Shown here: one piece after another, positions 7,703-14,596 of the stretch | Layout of the letters: each line of letters starts with the position of its first letter | How positions within the stretch are numbered: the first letter of the stretch is position 1 | DNA from: Lachnospiraceae bacterium | Lineage (GTDB): Bacteria > Bacillota_A > Clostridia > Lachnospirales > Lachnospiraceae | Assembly (NCBI GenBank): GCA_017621115.1 | Contig: JAGATU010000035.1 | Span: 1 to 18,365 of the forward strand | Direction: 5' to 3' | DNA: 18,365 bases | Notes under the pieces: model-generated | What the model was told of the DNA's origin: nothing | The model's database searches: none | What the model saw: the letters and a program-made list of their open reading frames with translations, nothing else | Position numbers and translations under genes: made by a program

Positions 7703-9103
7703 CTAAAAATTCAACAAAAGAATGTCCTGTGTCAAAAAACCGGATGCCGTTCCGCTTACAATTGTATTTGATAAATCCTCATCTGTTTTAAGCGCAACCT
7801 GGACATATTCCTTCGTATGTCCAATCATATATTTTGCTCCGCCGATATTCTTCTGCTCCTCCAATAATACTTCAATCTGCTGTCCGATAAACCTCTCTCT
7901 GAAACATTTACCGCGTTCCTGTGCCAGTGCAAGCAGCACATCACTCCTTGCCGCTTTCTGTGCCTCGGTCAACTGCCCGTCCATACCGGCCGCAATCGTC
8001 CCCTGTCTCTTGGAATATTTGAAAATATGCGTCTCGTAAAAATCCACCTTTTTCACGAAATCAACCGTCTGTGCAAATTCTTCCTCAGTCTCTCCCGGGA
8101 AACCGGTAATAATATCCGTTGTTATTGCCACATCTTTAAAATACTTACGTAAAATCAATACTTTTTCGTAGTATTCACTACAGCTGTAACGTCTATTCAT
8201 TCTTTTTAAAACACTGTCACTACCGCTTTGCAGGGATAAATGGAAATGCGGACAAATCTTCTCCATTTTGCTCAACCGCTCTGCAAAACGCTCCGTAATA
8301 ATACGCGGTTCCAGGGATCCGAGACGAATACGCTCGAGTCCTTCCACGGCATTAATCTCTTCTAAAAGTTGTAGCAAAAACTCTTTTTTGTAAACAGCCT
8401 CACGTACATCCTTACACTCTTCCAAATAGTCGCCGGACTCTTTTTTCAAAAAATCAAGCCCGTAGGAACTTACATGAATACCGGTAACCACCACTTCCTT
8501 ATAGCCGTTTGCAACAAGACCTCTAATTTCCGACAAAATGTCTTCCATCCTGCGGCTGCGCACACGTCCTCTTGCATACGGGATAATGCAATAAGTACAA
8601 AACTGGTTACATCCGTCCTGTATTTTAATATACGCACGGGTATGGTCTGCTGTTCTTACAAGCTGCATCTCTTCATACTCGTCCGTATGATTAATGTCCA
8701 GTATCGTGGTGTGATTCAGGGTCTTATCCATCATACAGGATTCCTGCGACTGCTCCTTTTTCTGAAGGAAATTCTCCAAAATCTCCACAATATCTTTTTT
8801 CTTATTGTTACCGATTGCAAGATCAATGCAATCATCCATTTCAATTTGTTCTTCCCCTGTCTGCACATAACAACCCGTTGCCACAACAATGGCATTCGGA
8901 TTCATTTTCTTTGCTTTGTGCAACATCTGCCTGCTTTTTCTGTCGGCAATATTGGTAACCGTACAGGTATTGATAATATAAATATCCGCTCCGGGAGCAA
9001 ATGGCACAATAACATAGCCGTTTTCAGACAATTTTTGTTGCATAACTTCTATTTCGTATGAATTTACTTTACAACCAAGATTGTGGAATGCTACATTTCT
9101 CAT
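7703..9103 (-). CDS. mtaB: tRNA t6A37 methylthiotransferase MtaB
   Basis: A radical-SAM enzyme that adds a methylthio group to t6A at tRNA position 37, giving ms2t6A. The N-terminal UPF0004 domain carries three cluster-binding cysteines (C11 in NLGCKVNSYE, C47 in NTCTVT, C78 in TGCYVQ). The radical-SAM CxxxCxxC motif is C165, C169, C172 (DGCNQFCTYC). A TRAM domain lies at the C-terminus (FIGQQIEVLLEE). GCKVNSYE and the overall pattern fit MtaB (YqeV) better than MiaB or RimO. I chose the ATG at 9103 because GAGG stands 6 nt upstream and the protein then begins MRNVAFHNLGCKVNSYE, as known homologues do. The frame is open further upstream (to 9160), but those residues look non-native. The gene is divergent from the HPr-like gene. 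Confidence 0.95.
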   Translation of the reverse strand: MRNVAFHNLGCKVNSYEIEVMQQKLSENGYVIVPFAPGADIYIINTCTVTNIADRKSRQMLHKAKKMNPNAIVVATGCYVQTGEEQIEMDDCIDLAIGNNKKKDIVEILENFLQKKEQSQESCMMDKTLNHTTILDINHTDEYEEMQLVRTADHTRAYIKIQDGCNQFCTYCIIPYARGRVRSRRMEDILSEIRGLVANGYKEVVVTGIHVSSYGLDFLKKESGDYLEECKDVREAVYKKEFLLQLLEEINAVEGLERIRLGSLEPRIITERFAERLSKMEKICPHFHLSLQSGSDSVLKRMNRRYSCSEYYEKVLILRKYFKDVAITTDIITGFPGETEEEFAQTVDFVKKVDFYETHIFKYSKRQGTIAAGMDGQLTEAQKAARSDVLLALAQERGKCFRERFIGQQIEVLLEEQKNIGGAKYMIGHTKEYVQVALKTDEDLSNTIVSGTASGFLTQDILLLNF

Positions 9104-9136
9104 GGAAATCCTCATATTTTTCGTTAGGTTTGTGTA

Positions 9137-9169
9137 TTGACTTTTCGCCCCTTCGTTCATATTATTATA
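9137..9169 (+). promoter_or_regulatory. Promoter of the HPr-like gene, with a possible overlapping leftward -10
   Basis: On the plus strand there is TTGACT (9137-9142), a 17-nt spacer and TATTAT (9160-9165). The predicted start is near 9172, about 37 nt before the HPr-like ATG. On the minus strand TATAAT (9164-9169) overlaps this -10 and could serve mtaB, but it lacks a good -35. The overlap would make the two divergent genes compete for polymerase. Confidence 0.75.
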
Positions 9170-9208
9170 GCAGAAGGTGTGAATAATCTATCTAAGGAGG
9201 TAGTATAT

Positions 9209-9442
9209 ATGAAAACTGTAAAAATTTCTTTAAACTCAATTGACAAGGTAAAAGCTTTTGTAAACGACATTACAAAGTTTGATTATGATTTCGATCTTGT
9301 ATCCGGAAGATACGTTATTGATGCTAAATCCATCATGGGAATCTTCAGCTTGGATCTTTCTAAGCCAATCGACTTAAATATCCATGCAGAAGACAACGCT
9401 GATGCTGTTATGGACGTTGTAAAAGCTTACGTTGTTGAATAA
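9209..9442 (+). CDS. HPr-like protein lacking the active-site histidine
   Basis: A 77-residue protein of the HPr fold. The central KSIMGIFSL (40-48) matches the HPr segment holding the regulatory serine (Ser46 in HPr, S41 here), and INLHAED-like strand and helix patterns follow. True HPr has GIHARPA near residue 15, where the histidine accepts phosphate from enzyme I. Here that segment (about 8-16) reads LNSIDKVKA, with no histidine and no arginine. It therefore cannot carry PTS phosphate in the usual way, though it may still be a serine-phosphorylated or Crh-like regulator. It has a perfect AAGGAGG (9194-9200), its own promoter and its own terminator, so it is a single-gene unit. Automatic pipelines would call it 'HPr family phosphocarrier protein'. 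The fold is likely, the role unknown. Confidence 0.8.
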   Translation: MKTVKISLNSIDKVKAFVNDITKFDYDFDLVSGRYVIDAKSIMGIFSLDLSKPIDLNIHAEDNADAVMDVVKAYVVE

Positions 9443-9473
9443 GTACTTATTGTAAGTTAGGAAACTTTACATG

Positions 9474-9510
9474 AAAGAGCAAGACTTATGTCTTGCTCTT
9501 TTTTTGTTTT
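9474..9510 (+). terminator. Rho-independent terminator of the HPr-like gene
   Basis: A perfect 12-bp stem, AAAGAGCAAGAC (9474-9485) with GTCTTGCTCTTT (9490-9501), has the tetraloop TTAT and continues into TTTTTTTGTTTT. It lies 31 nt past the stop codon. Confidence 0.93.
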
Positions 9511-9516
9511 AAATTC

Positions 9517-9643
9517 GAAGTGCAAATATAAGAACAGAAATATCCGGGCGAGCTCGCTCGCCTACGGGTATTTCTGTTCTTATATTTATAGGGCGGATGC
9601 CCTACATGAATAATTTGGCAAAGCCAAATTATTCATGCGCTTC
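9517..9643. repeat. Compact palindromic element of three consecutive hairpins closed by terminal inverted repeats
   Basis: The ends are GAAGTGCA (9517-9524) and TGCGCTTC (9636-9643), which pair with one G-U. Between them lie three hairpins. Hairpin A (9524-9587) has a perfect 19-bp outer stem, then CCG/CGG and GGCGAG/CTCGCC around a CTCG loop, with one 2-nt bulge (9563-9564). Hairpin B (9589-9604) is TAGGGC-GGAT-GCCCTA. Hairpin C (9605-9637) is a perfect 15-bp stem, CATGAATAATTTGGC and its complement, with an AAA loop. Almost every base is paired. There is no T tract after any stem, so it is not an ordinary terminator. It begins 10 nt past the thiI stop. It could be a MITE or REP-like repeat, or a structured 3' end protecting the thiI message. 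Confidence 0.8.
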
Positions 9644-9653
9644 ACCCTTCCAT

Positions 9654-10841
9654 CTATCTGTCACATCTGACAACAATGGTCTCCCTTGATGTCAGGGCTT
9701 CTTCCATCAATCCTTCGATTACACCCTCAAGGTTTTTCTCATGACGCTTGATTACGGAAAGCGTAGGTTTGGTAACCGGATGTTTTGCTACAAAAATTGT
9801 ACAACAATCTTCATATGGAAGAATGGATGTCTCGTAGGTATTAATCTCTTCAGAGATTCTGACAATCTCCTGCTTGTCCATACCGATACAAGGACGGTAT
9901 ACCGGCAATGTACAAACCTCATTGGTAACAGCCAAAGACTGCATGGTCTGGGATGCCACCTGTCCGATACTCTCACCGGTAATAAGCCCGAGACATTCGG
10001 TCTCATTTGCAATAGTCTCCGCAATTTTCATCATGTAACGTCTCATAATAATTGTCAGTTCTTCATGCGGACACTTTTCATAAATCGCAAGCTGGATATC
10101 CGTAAAGTTAATAATATGCAGATAAATCGGTCCGCTGTAACGGGACACCAATTTAGCAAGATCAATTACTTTTTGTTTTGCACGTTCACTTGTATAAGGC
10201 GGTGCATGGAAATAAACCGCATCAATCTTAACACCGCGTTTGCTGATCATATAACCTGCAACCGGAGAATCGATACCGCCTGAAAGTAAAAGCATAGCCT
10301 TTCCACCGGTTCCGACCGGCATACCGCCCGGTCCGGGAATAATCTCGGAATAAATATAGATTTTCTCACGCACTTCAACCGTCAGTTCAATCTCCGGATT
10401 GTGCACATCTACCTTCATATCCGGAAATGCATCCAGAATCACACCACCGAGTTCACGGTTGAGTTCCATAGTATCCAATGGATAATTCTTACGTGCTCTT
10501 CTTGCCATTACCTTAAACGTCTGATTATGGTCATCGTATACATCTTCGATATACTTTACAACTGTCTTGCAGAGGCTCTCAAATCCTTCGTCTTCTACGC
10601 AAATCATCGGACAAATACCGGAAATACCGAATACTGTCTTCAAATTTTCGATTGTCTCATCATAGTCAAAATCAGTTGTCGCATCAATATAAATACGTCC
10701 CGGTGTCTTGCGGATGGTAAATTCTACTTCGCATCGTCTGAGTGCATATTTAATCTGCTGTACCAATGCATCTTCAAATAAATATCTGTTTTTTCCTTTT
10801 ACACCGATTTCGGCGTATTTTATCAAAAATGACTTAAACAT
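9654..10841 (-). CDS. thiI: tRNA s4U8 sulfurtransferase ThiI
   Basis: The enzyme adenylates uridine 8 of tRNA and inserts sulfur to form 4-thiouridine; in some bacteria it also helps thiamine synthesis. From the ATG at 10841 it has 395 residues. It has an N-terminal ferredoxin-like and THUMP region (about 1-160), the PP-loop motif SGGIDSP (187-193) for ATP, GQVASQT, and the catalytic-loop LPYEDCC with C346/C347. The rhodanese domain of the E. coli protein is absent, as in B. subtilis ThiI. This start has AGAGG just upstream and gives MFKSFLIKYAEIGVKGKNR, the usual family start; the 10 extra upstream residues of the frame look non-native. It follows the cysteine desulfurase gene by 47 nt, which fits a dedicated sulfur donor as with NifZ-ThiI in B. 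subtilis. Confidence 0.95.
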   Translation of the reverse strand: MFKSFLIKYAEIGVKGKNRYLFEDALVQQIKYALRRCEVEFTIRKTPGRIYIDATTDFDYDETIENLKTVFGISGICPMICVEDEGFESLCKTVVKYIEDVYDDHNQTFKVMARRARKNYPLDTMELNRELGGVILDAFPDMKVDVHNPEIELTVEVREKIYIYSEIIPGPGGMPVGTGGKAMLLLSGGIDSPVAGYMISKRGVKIDAVYFHAPPYTSERAKQKVIDLAKLVSRYSGPIYLHIINFTDIQLAIYEKCPHEELTIIMRRYMMKIAETIANETECLGLITGESIGQVASQTMQSLAVTNEVCTLPVYRPCIGMDKQEIVRISEEINTYETSILPYEDCCTIFVAKHPVTKPTLSVIKRHEKNLEGVIEGLMEEALTSRETIVVRCDR

Positions 10842-10888
10842 ATTTCCTCTCATTCTGCCGCCACACGGCAATGTAACAGGCCTGATTC

Positions 10889-12043
10889 CTAATGCCTTGT
10901 ATATTTACGGAGCATTGGGATTATATCATACAAATTCTGCAAAGTATAGTCGATTTCTTCCTTCGTTGTAAATGTCGAAAAACTAAACCGGATGGTAGAA
11001 TCCAACAAATCCTTATCCACACCAATTGCTTTAAGTGTAGCGGATACCGAAGGCTTATTGGATGCACAGGCACTTCCCGCTGACACATAAATACCCTTCT
11101 CCTCGAGAGCATGAAGTAACACCTCACTGCGGACGCCCCTTACCGACAAACTGACCACATGAGGAGCAGAGTCCCTTCCTGTCAGCCCGTTTACTTTTAC
11201 ATCCGGAATCTGTGCCACACCTTTTACAAAATAATCTTTTAATTTATAGATGCGCTCAATGTCCTCATCCAATGTATCATACACTTTTTCAATGGCAAGT
11301 GTCATACCGGCAATTCCCGGCACATTCTCAGTGCCCGAACGCATTCCCTTCTGCTGTCCGCCACCAAAAATAATCGGATGAATCTTTATCTTCTCATTAA
11401 TATATAAGAAACCGATACCTTTTGGTCCGTGAATCTTATGCGCACTTACCGAAAGCAAATCAATATTCATTCTCTTCGGAAAAATCCGGAACTTGCCGTA
11501 TCCCTGCACTGCATCCACATGAAAAACAATGGATTTGTCAAATTTCTTAATTAAGTCCCCGATTTCCGCAATCGGCTGAAGCGAACCAATCTCATTATTG
11601 GTGTGCATAACAGATACCAGAATCGTATCTTTCCGCAATGCCTTTTCCAAATCTTCCGGACGGACACATCCATTCTCATCCACGGGCAGATAAGTTACTT
11701 CAAATCCCTGTTTTTCCAGATACTGCATGGTCTGCAAAATTGCCGGGTGCTCAATCTGCGTGGTAATCAAATGTCTGCCGGCGCGGCAATTGGCAAATGC
11801 CGTACCGATTAATGCCAGATTATCGGACTCCGTACCACCCGAAGTAAACAAAATCTCTTTTTCATTTACTTTCAGGTTCTTTGCAATCACTTCTCTTGCA
11901 TGACGCAGATAATGCTCACTCTCCACGCCCTTGTTGTGCATACTGGAAGGATTGCCGTAATCCTGTGTCATTATTTTACTCACTAAATGCGCCACTTCAT
12001 CAAAACATTTCGTGGTCGCCGAATTATCCAAATAAACTTCCAT
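10889..12043 (-). CDS. Cysteine desulfurase, probable sulfur donor for ThiI
   Basis: A PLP enzyme of the NifS/IscS class that removes sulfur from cysteine and passes it on as a persulfide. Visible motifs are LDNSATT at the start, HVDAVQ, SAHKIHGPKG with the PLP-binding lysine (K203), SGTENVPG, and SAGSACAS with the catalytic cysteine (C326). The length of 384 residues is typical. I chose the ATG at 12043 (MEVYLDNSATT) over a TTG at 12067, whose AGAGG is too close. It stands directly upstream of thiI, which suggests it is the NifZ-like partner for s4U8 and not the main iron-sulfur desulfurase, but the sequence alone does not exclude a wider role. Confidence 0.94.
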   Translation of the reverse strand: MEVYLDNSATTKCFDEVAHLVSKIMTQDYGNPSSMHNKGVESEHYLRHAREVIAKNLKVNEKEILFTSGGTESDNLALIGTAFANCRAGRHLITTQIEHPAILQTMQYLEKQGFEVTYLPVDENGCVRPEDLEKALRKDTILVSVMHTNNEIGSLQPIAEIGDLIKKFDKSIVFHVDAVQGYGKFRIFPKRMNIDLLSVSAHKIHGPKGIGFLYINEKIKIHPIIFGGGQQKGMRSGTENVPGIAGMTLAIEKVYDTLDEDIERIYKLKDYFVKGVAQIPDVKVNGLTGRDSAPHVVSLSVRGVRSEVLLHALEEKGIYVSAGSACASNKPSVSATLKAIGVDKDLLDSTIRFSFSTFTTKEEIDYTLQNLYDIIPMLRKYTRH

Positions 12044-12075
12044 ACCGGAATGCTCTCTTTCTGTCAAATGCCTCT

Positions 12076-12105
12076 ATTATACTATTCTATGTCTTTCCCT
12101 TCCAA
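12076..12105 (-). promoter_or_regulatory. Possible internal promoter for the desulfurase-thiI pair
   Basis: On the minus strand there is TTGGAA (12100-12105), an 18-nt spacer and a perfect TATAAT (12076-12081), ending 32 nt before the desulfurase ATG. It overlaps the rsmE 3' end. The -35 is only a partial match. Confidence 0.4.
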
Positions 12106-12831
12106 ATGGTACATTAAAATAGATAATACCGTCAGTCCTGCCGTCTCCGTACGCAAAATTCTTCTGCCAAGCGTAATCGGAACCGCGCCGCTATTAAGTG
12201 CGTCTTCTATCTCTGCTTCGTCAAAACCGCCTTCCGGTCCGATAAAGAAACTGATTCTCTGACCCGGCTTTATGGATTCGATAATCTCTCTTGTCTTAGG
12301 CATGTCCTCTGCCATTTCATAAGGAACAAGAACCACATCCATCTCATTTGCATAGACAAGCGCCTGCTTAAAAGACATAACTCCGCTCACCTGCGGAATA
12401 ATACTTCGCTTACTCTGCTTGGCCGCCGCCTCCGCAATACTCTGCCAGCGCGATATCTTAGACTTCTGCTTTTTATCATCCAACTTAACAACGCAACGTT
12501 TCATCGAAACCGGCACCACTTCATACACACCCAGTTCCACCGCTTTCTGGATAATGAGTTCCATCTTGTCCGCTTTGGGAAGGCCTTGGAATAAAGTGAT
12601 TTTGGACGGAAGCTCCACGCCGTCTTCCTTCACAAAACGAAGTTCGCATACAATCTCTTCGCCAAGTTCCAAAATACCGCAACGGTATTCCTTGCCATCC
12701 TCGCCGTTACTGACAGAAATCTCTTCACCTACACGCATGCGGAGTACATTCTTTATATGGTTAACATCTTCGCCTGAAATGACCACTCTGTTCCCTTGGA
12801 TATTCTCAGGCGGCACAAAAAACTGATACAT
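12082..12831 (-). CDS. rsmE: 16S rRNA m3U1498 methyltransferase RsmE
   Basis: A SPOUT-class enzyme that methylates N3 of U1498 in 16S rRNA of the small subunit. The N-terminal PUA-like domain (about 1-70) is followed by a trefoil-knot SAM domain with FFIGPEGGFDEAEI (195-208, GPEGG at 198-202) and LGRRILRTETA (221-231), both signature segments. The 249-residue length is normal. The start is 5 nt past the prmA stop, with part of the ribosome site (CCGGAG) inside prmA, so translation is coupled. The pair prmA-rsmE is conserved in many Firmicutes. Confidence 0.96.
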   Translation of the reverse strand: MYQFFVPPENIQGNRVVISGEDVNHIKNVLRMRVGEEISVSNGEDGKEYRCGILELGEEIVCELRFVKEDGVELPSKITLFQGLPKADKMELIIQKAVELGVYEVVPVSMKRCVVKLDDKKQKSKISRWQSIAEAAAKQSKRSIIPQVSGVMSFKQALVYANEMDVVLVPYEMAEDMPKTREIIESIKPGQRISFFIGPEGGFDEAEIEDALNSGAVPITLGRRILRTETAGLTVLSILMYHLEGKDIE

Positions 12832-12836
12832 ATCTT

Positions 12837-13799
12837 TTACTCCGGCTTCTTAGCTGTTACGCTGACCCATTCTCCCTGATAAGTAACTTCCAAAACTTCA
12901 AGACCTGCTGCCTTAACGGCATCCACTACCGTCTGTTCTTTATCATCAATAATTCCGGAGGTGATATAGATACCTCCTTTTTTCATCTGATTAACAATAA
13001 CCGGTGTTAACAGAACAAGTACATCTGCCAGAATATTCGCAACTACGATATCATAACATTCATATCCGACTTTGTCCTGTACTTCTTTTTCCGTAATAAT
13101 ATTGCCGATTAGCAGTTCAAACTGCTCCGGTGAAATACCGTTATTGGTACAATTATCTTTTACCGCCTCAACTGCACACGGATCAAGGTCCGTTCCCACG
13201 CAATGCTTAGCGCCAAACATCAGGGCAAGGATTGCCAATATACCGCTTCCGGTTCCCACATCCAAAAGTTCTGTCTCAGAAGTAATATACTTTTTCAACT
13301 GGCGGATGCAAAGCTGTGTTGTCTCATGCATACCGGTACCGAATGCCGTACCCGGATCAATATGAAGCACCATCTTGCCTTCATCCTCCGGCTTTACTTC
13401 CTCCCAAGATGGGATTACCAATAAATCATCAATATAGAACTGATGGAAATATTTCTTCCAATTATTAATCCAGTCTAAGTCTTCCGTCTCATCGATGGTA
13501 ATACTGCCTTCGCCGATGTCGCACCAGTTGCGCATCTCTTCCAAGGCATCCTTTACCTGTGAAATCATATCCTCTATATCCACATCCGAATCTTCTTCCA
13601 CAAAAAAACTTAAATAGGCAATTCCGTCATCTTCTTCTGCCTGTGGCGGAATATCCACAAACATCTGCTCTTTTTCCCAAGCACTTAACGGAATCTTATC
13701 CTCTATCTGTGCGCCTTCCAAACCAAGGTCGTATAACTCGCTGATAATAATATCCTCTGCATCCGTTATGGTCTTAATCCGTATTCTGGTCCATTTCAT
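12837..13799 (-). CDS. prmA: Ribosomal protein L11 methyltransferase PrmA
   Basis: A SAM-dependent methyltransferase that trimethylates ribosomal protein L11. The N-terminal substrate-recognition domain (about 1-100) is followed by the family hallmark DPGTAFGTGMHETT (148-161), SAM motif I ELLDVGTGSGILAILA (177-192) and VVANILADVL, the NxxA-type catalytic-pocket segment. The 320-residue length is typical. An AAAGGT ribosome site lies upstream of the ATG. It begins 28 nt past the amidase stop and is followed closely by rsmE in the same operon. The call is secure. Confidence 0.96.
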   Translation of the reverse strand: MKWTRIRIKTITDAEDIIISELYDLGLEGAQIEDKIPLSAWEKEQMFVDIPPQAEEDDGIAYLSFFVEEDSDVDIEDMISQVKDALEEMRNWCDIGEGSITIDETEDLDWINNWKKYFHQFYIDDLLVIPSWEEVKPEDEGKMVLHIDPGTAFGTGMHETTQLCIRQLKKYITSETELLDVGTGSGILAILALMFGAKHCVGTDLDPCAVEAVKDNCTNNGISPEQFELLIGNIITEKEVQDKVGYECYDIVVANILADVLVLLTPVIVNQMKKGGIYITSGIIDDKEQTVVDAVKAAGLEVLEVTYQGEWVSVTAKKPE

Positions 13800-13827
13800 A
13801 TGTTTCTTACCTTTCTTTTCCCCTTGC

Positions 13828-14538
13828 TTATTCCTGCAAAGGAGAGCTGTTTAAATATCGTAATATTCCCAAATGAATCGCCCATGCTATCTTTTCCTGA
13901 TATTCCTCATCACATAAAAGTTCCGCTTCTTTTGCATTGGACAAAAAGCCGCATTCCGCAATGACTATCGGGCCATCCGCATGTTTTAACAAATAGTAAC
14001 TTCCGTTTTCTTTTGCCTGTCTTTCTTTCTCGGGAACCAGCGTCGTAATCATCTGCTCCTGCAAAATCTCAGCTGCCCTTTTCCCATCTGCGCTTCCTGT
14101 CATATAAAAAGTCTGGGCACCACTGACACGCTCATCGGTATAGGAATTCTGATGGATACTGACCGTTAACGCCGGTCTTTCCTTATTAATCAGTTCCACC
14201 CGTTTTTGCATATCGCGCAGTTTACGGTTGTCACCGGTCTTGGGATACAAACCGGCATCGTTTTCCCTTGTCATGACTACTTCCACACCTTGTACGGTCA
14301 ACAGTTCTTTTACGCGGAGTGCAATTGTAAGGTTAATGTCTTTTTCAACTGCGCCGTTGATTCCCACCTTACCGCCGTCGTCTGCGCCATGCCCTGCATC
14401 AATTACAACCAGATTCGGATTCACACCCGCCGTTTTCTGCGAAGCTACAAATTCAGCCGCTTCTCTCGCAATCAAAACCATGGACACAAAGAGTAGTCCC
14501 ACCATCAGGCAATTCATTATTTTATGATTCTGTTTCAT
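13828..14538 (-). CDS. N-acetylmuramoyl-L-alanine amidase (CwlD-like, Amidase_3)
   Basis: A zinc amidase that cuts the bond between N-acetylmuramic acid and the peptide in peptidoglycan. From the ATG at 14538 it has 236 residues: a hydrophobic N-terminal signal or anchor (about 8-25), then the Amidase_3 domain with DAGHGADDGG (H50), GAVEKDINL (E65), SIHQNS (H129) and the catalytic AECGFLSN (E195). Length and layout resemble CwlD, which makes muramic delta-lactam in the spore cortex, but this is not proven. There is no separate wall-binding domain. A GTG nine bases upstream is an alternative start; both have weak ribosome sites. The gene lies between a GH18 wall protein and prmA. Confidence 0.9.
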   Translation of the reverse strand: MKQNHKIMNCLMVGLLFVSMVLIAREAAEFVASQKTAGVNPNLVVIDAGHGADDGGKVGINGAVEKDINLTIALRVKELLTVQGVEVVMTRENDAGLYPKTGDNRKLRDMQKRVELINKERPALTVSIHQNSYTDERVSGAQTFYMTGSADGKRAAEILQEQMITTLVPEKERQAKENGSYYLLKHADGPIVIAECGFLSNAKEAELLCDEEYQEKIAWAIHLGILRYLNSSPLQE

Positions 14539-14596
14539 ACTATTCACAAACTCTGTTTTGTATCAGTCTATGAATCCGTATAATGAAACATTCTCA

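Noticed and set aside
8474..9061. Rightward 195-codon ORF opposite mtaB
   Set aside because: Lies wholly on the antisense strand of the radical-SAM gene; no family features.
9104..9160. Longer MtaB start
   Set aside because: The upstream residues overlap the divergent HPr-like promoter and do not look like family sequence; the ATG at 9103 has a well-placed GAGG.
9517..9643. Three-hairpin element read as a transcription terminator, CRISPR repeat or tRNA
   Set aside because: No T tract after any stem, no regular repeat-spacer units, and no tRNA arms or T-loop sequence.
9741..10283. Rightward 180-codon ORF opposite thiI
   Set aside because: Antisense shadow of conserved ThiI motifs, no ribosome site.
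9654..10841. ThiI without rhodanese domain seen as a truncation
   Set aside because: The shorter form is normal for Firmicutes such as B. subtilis.
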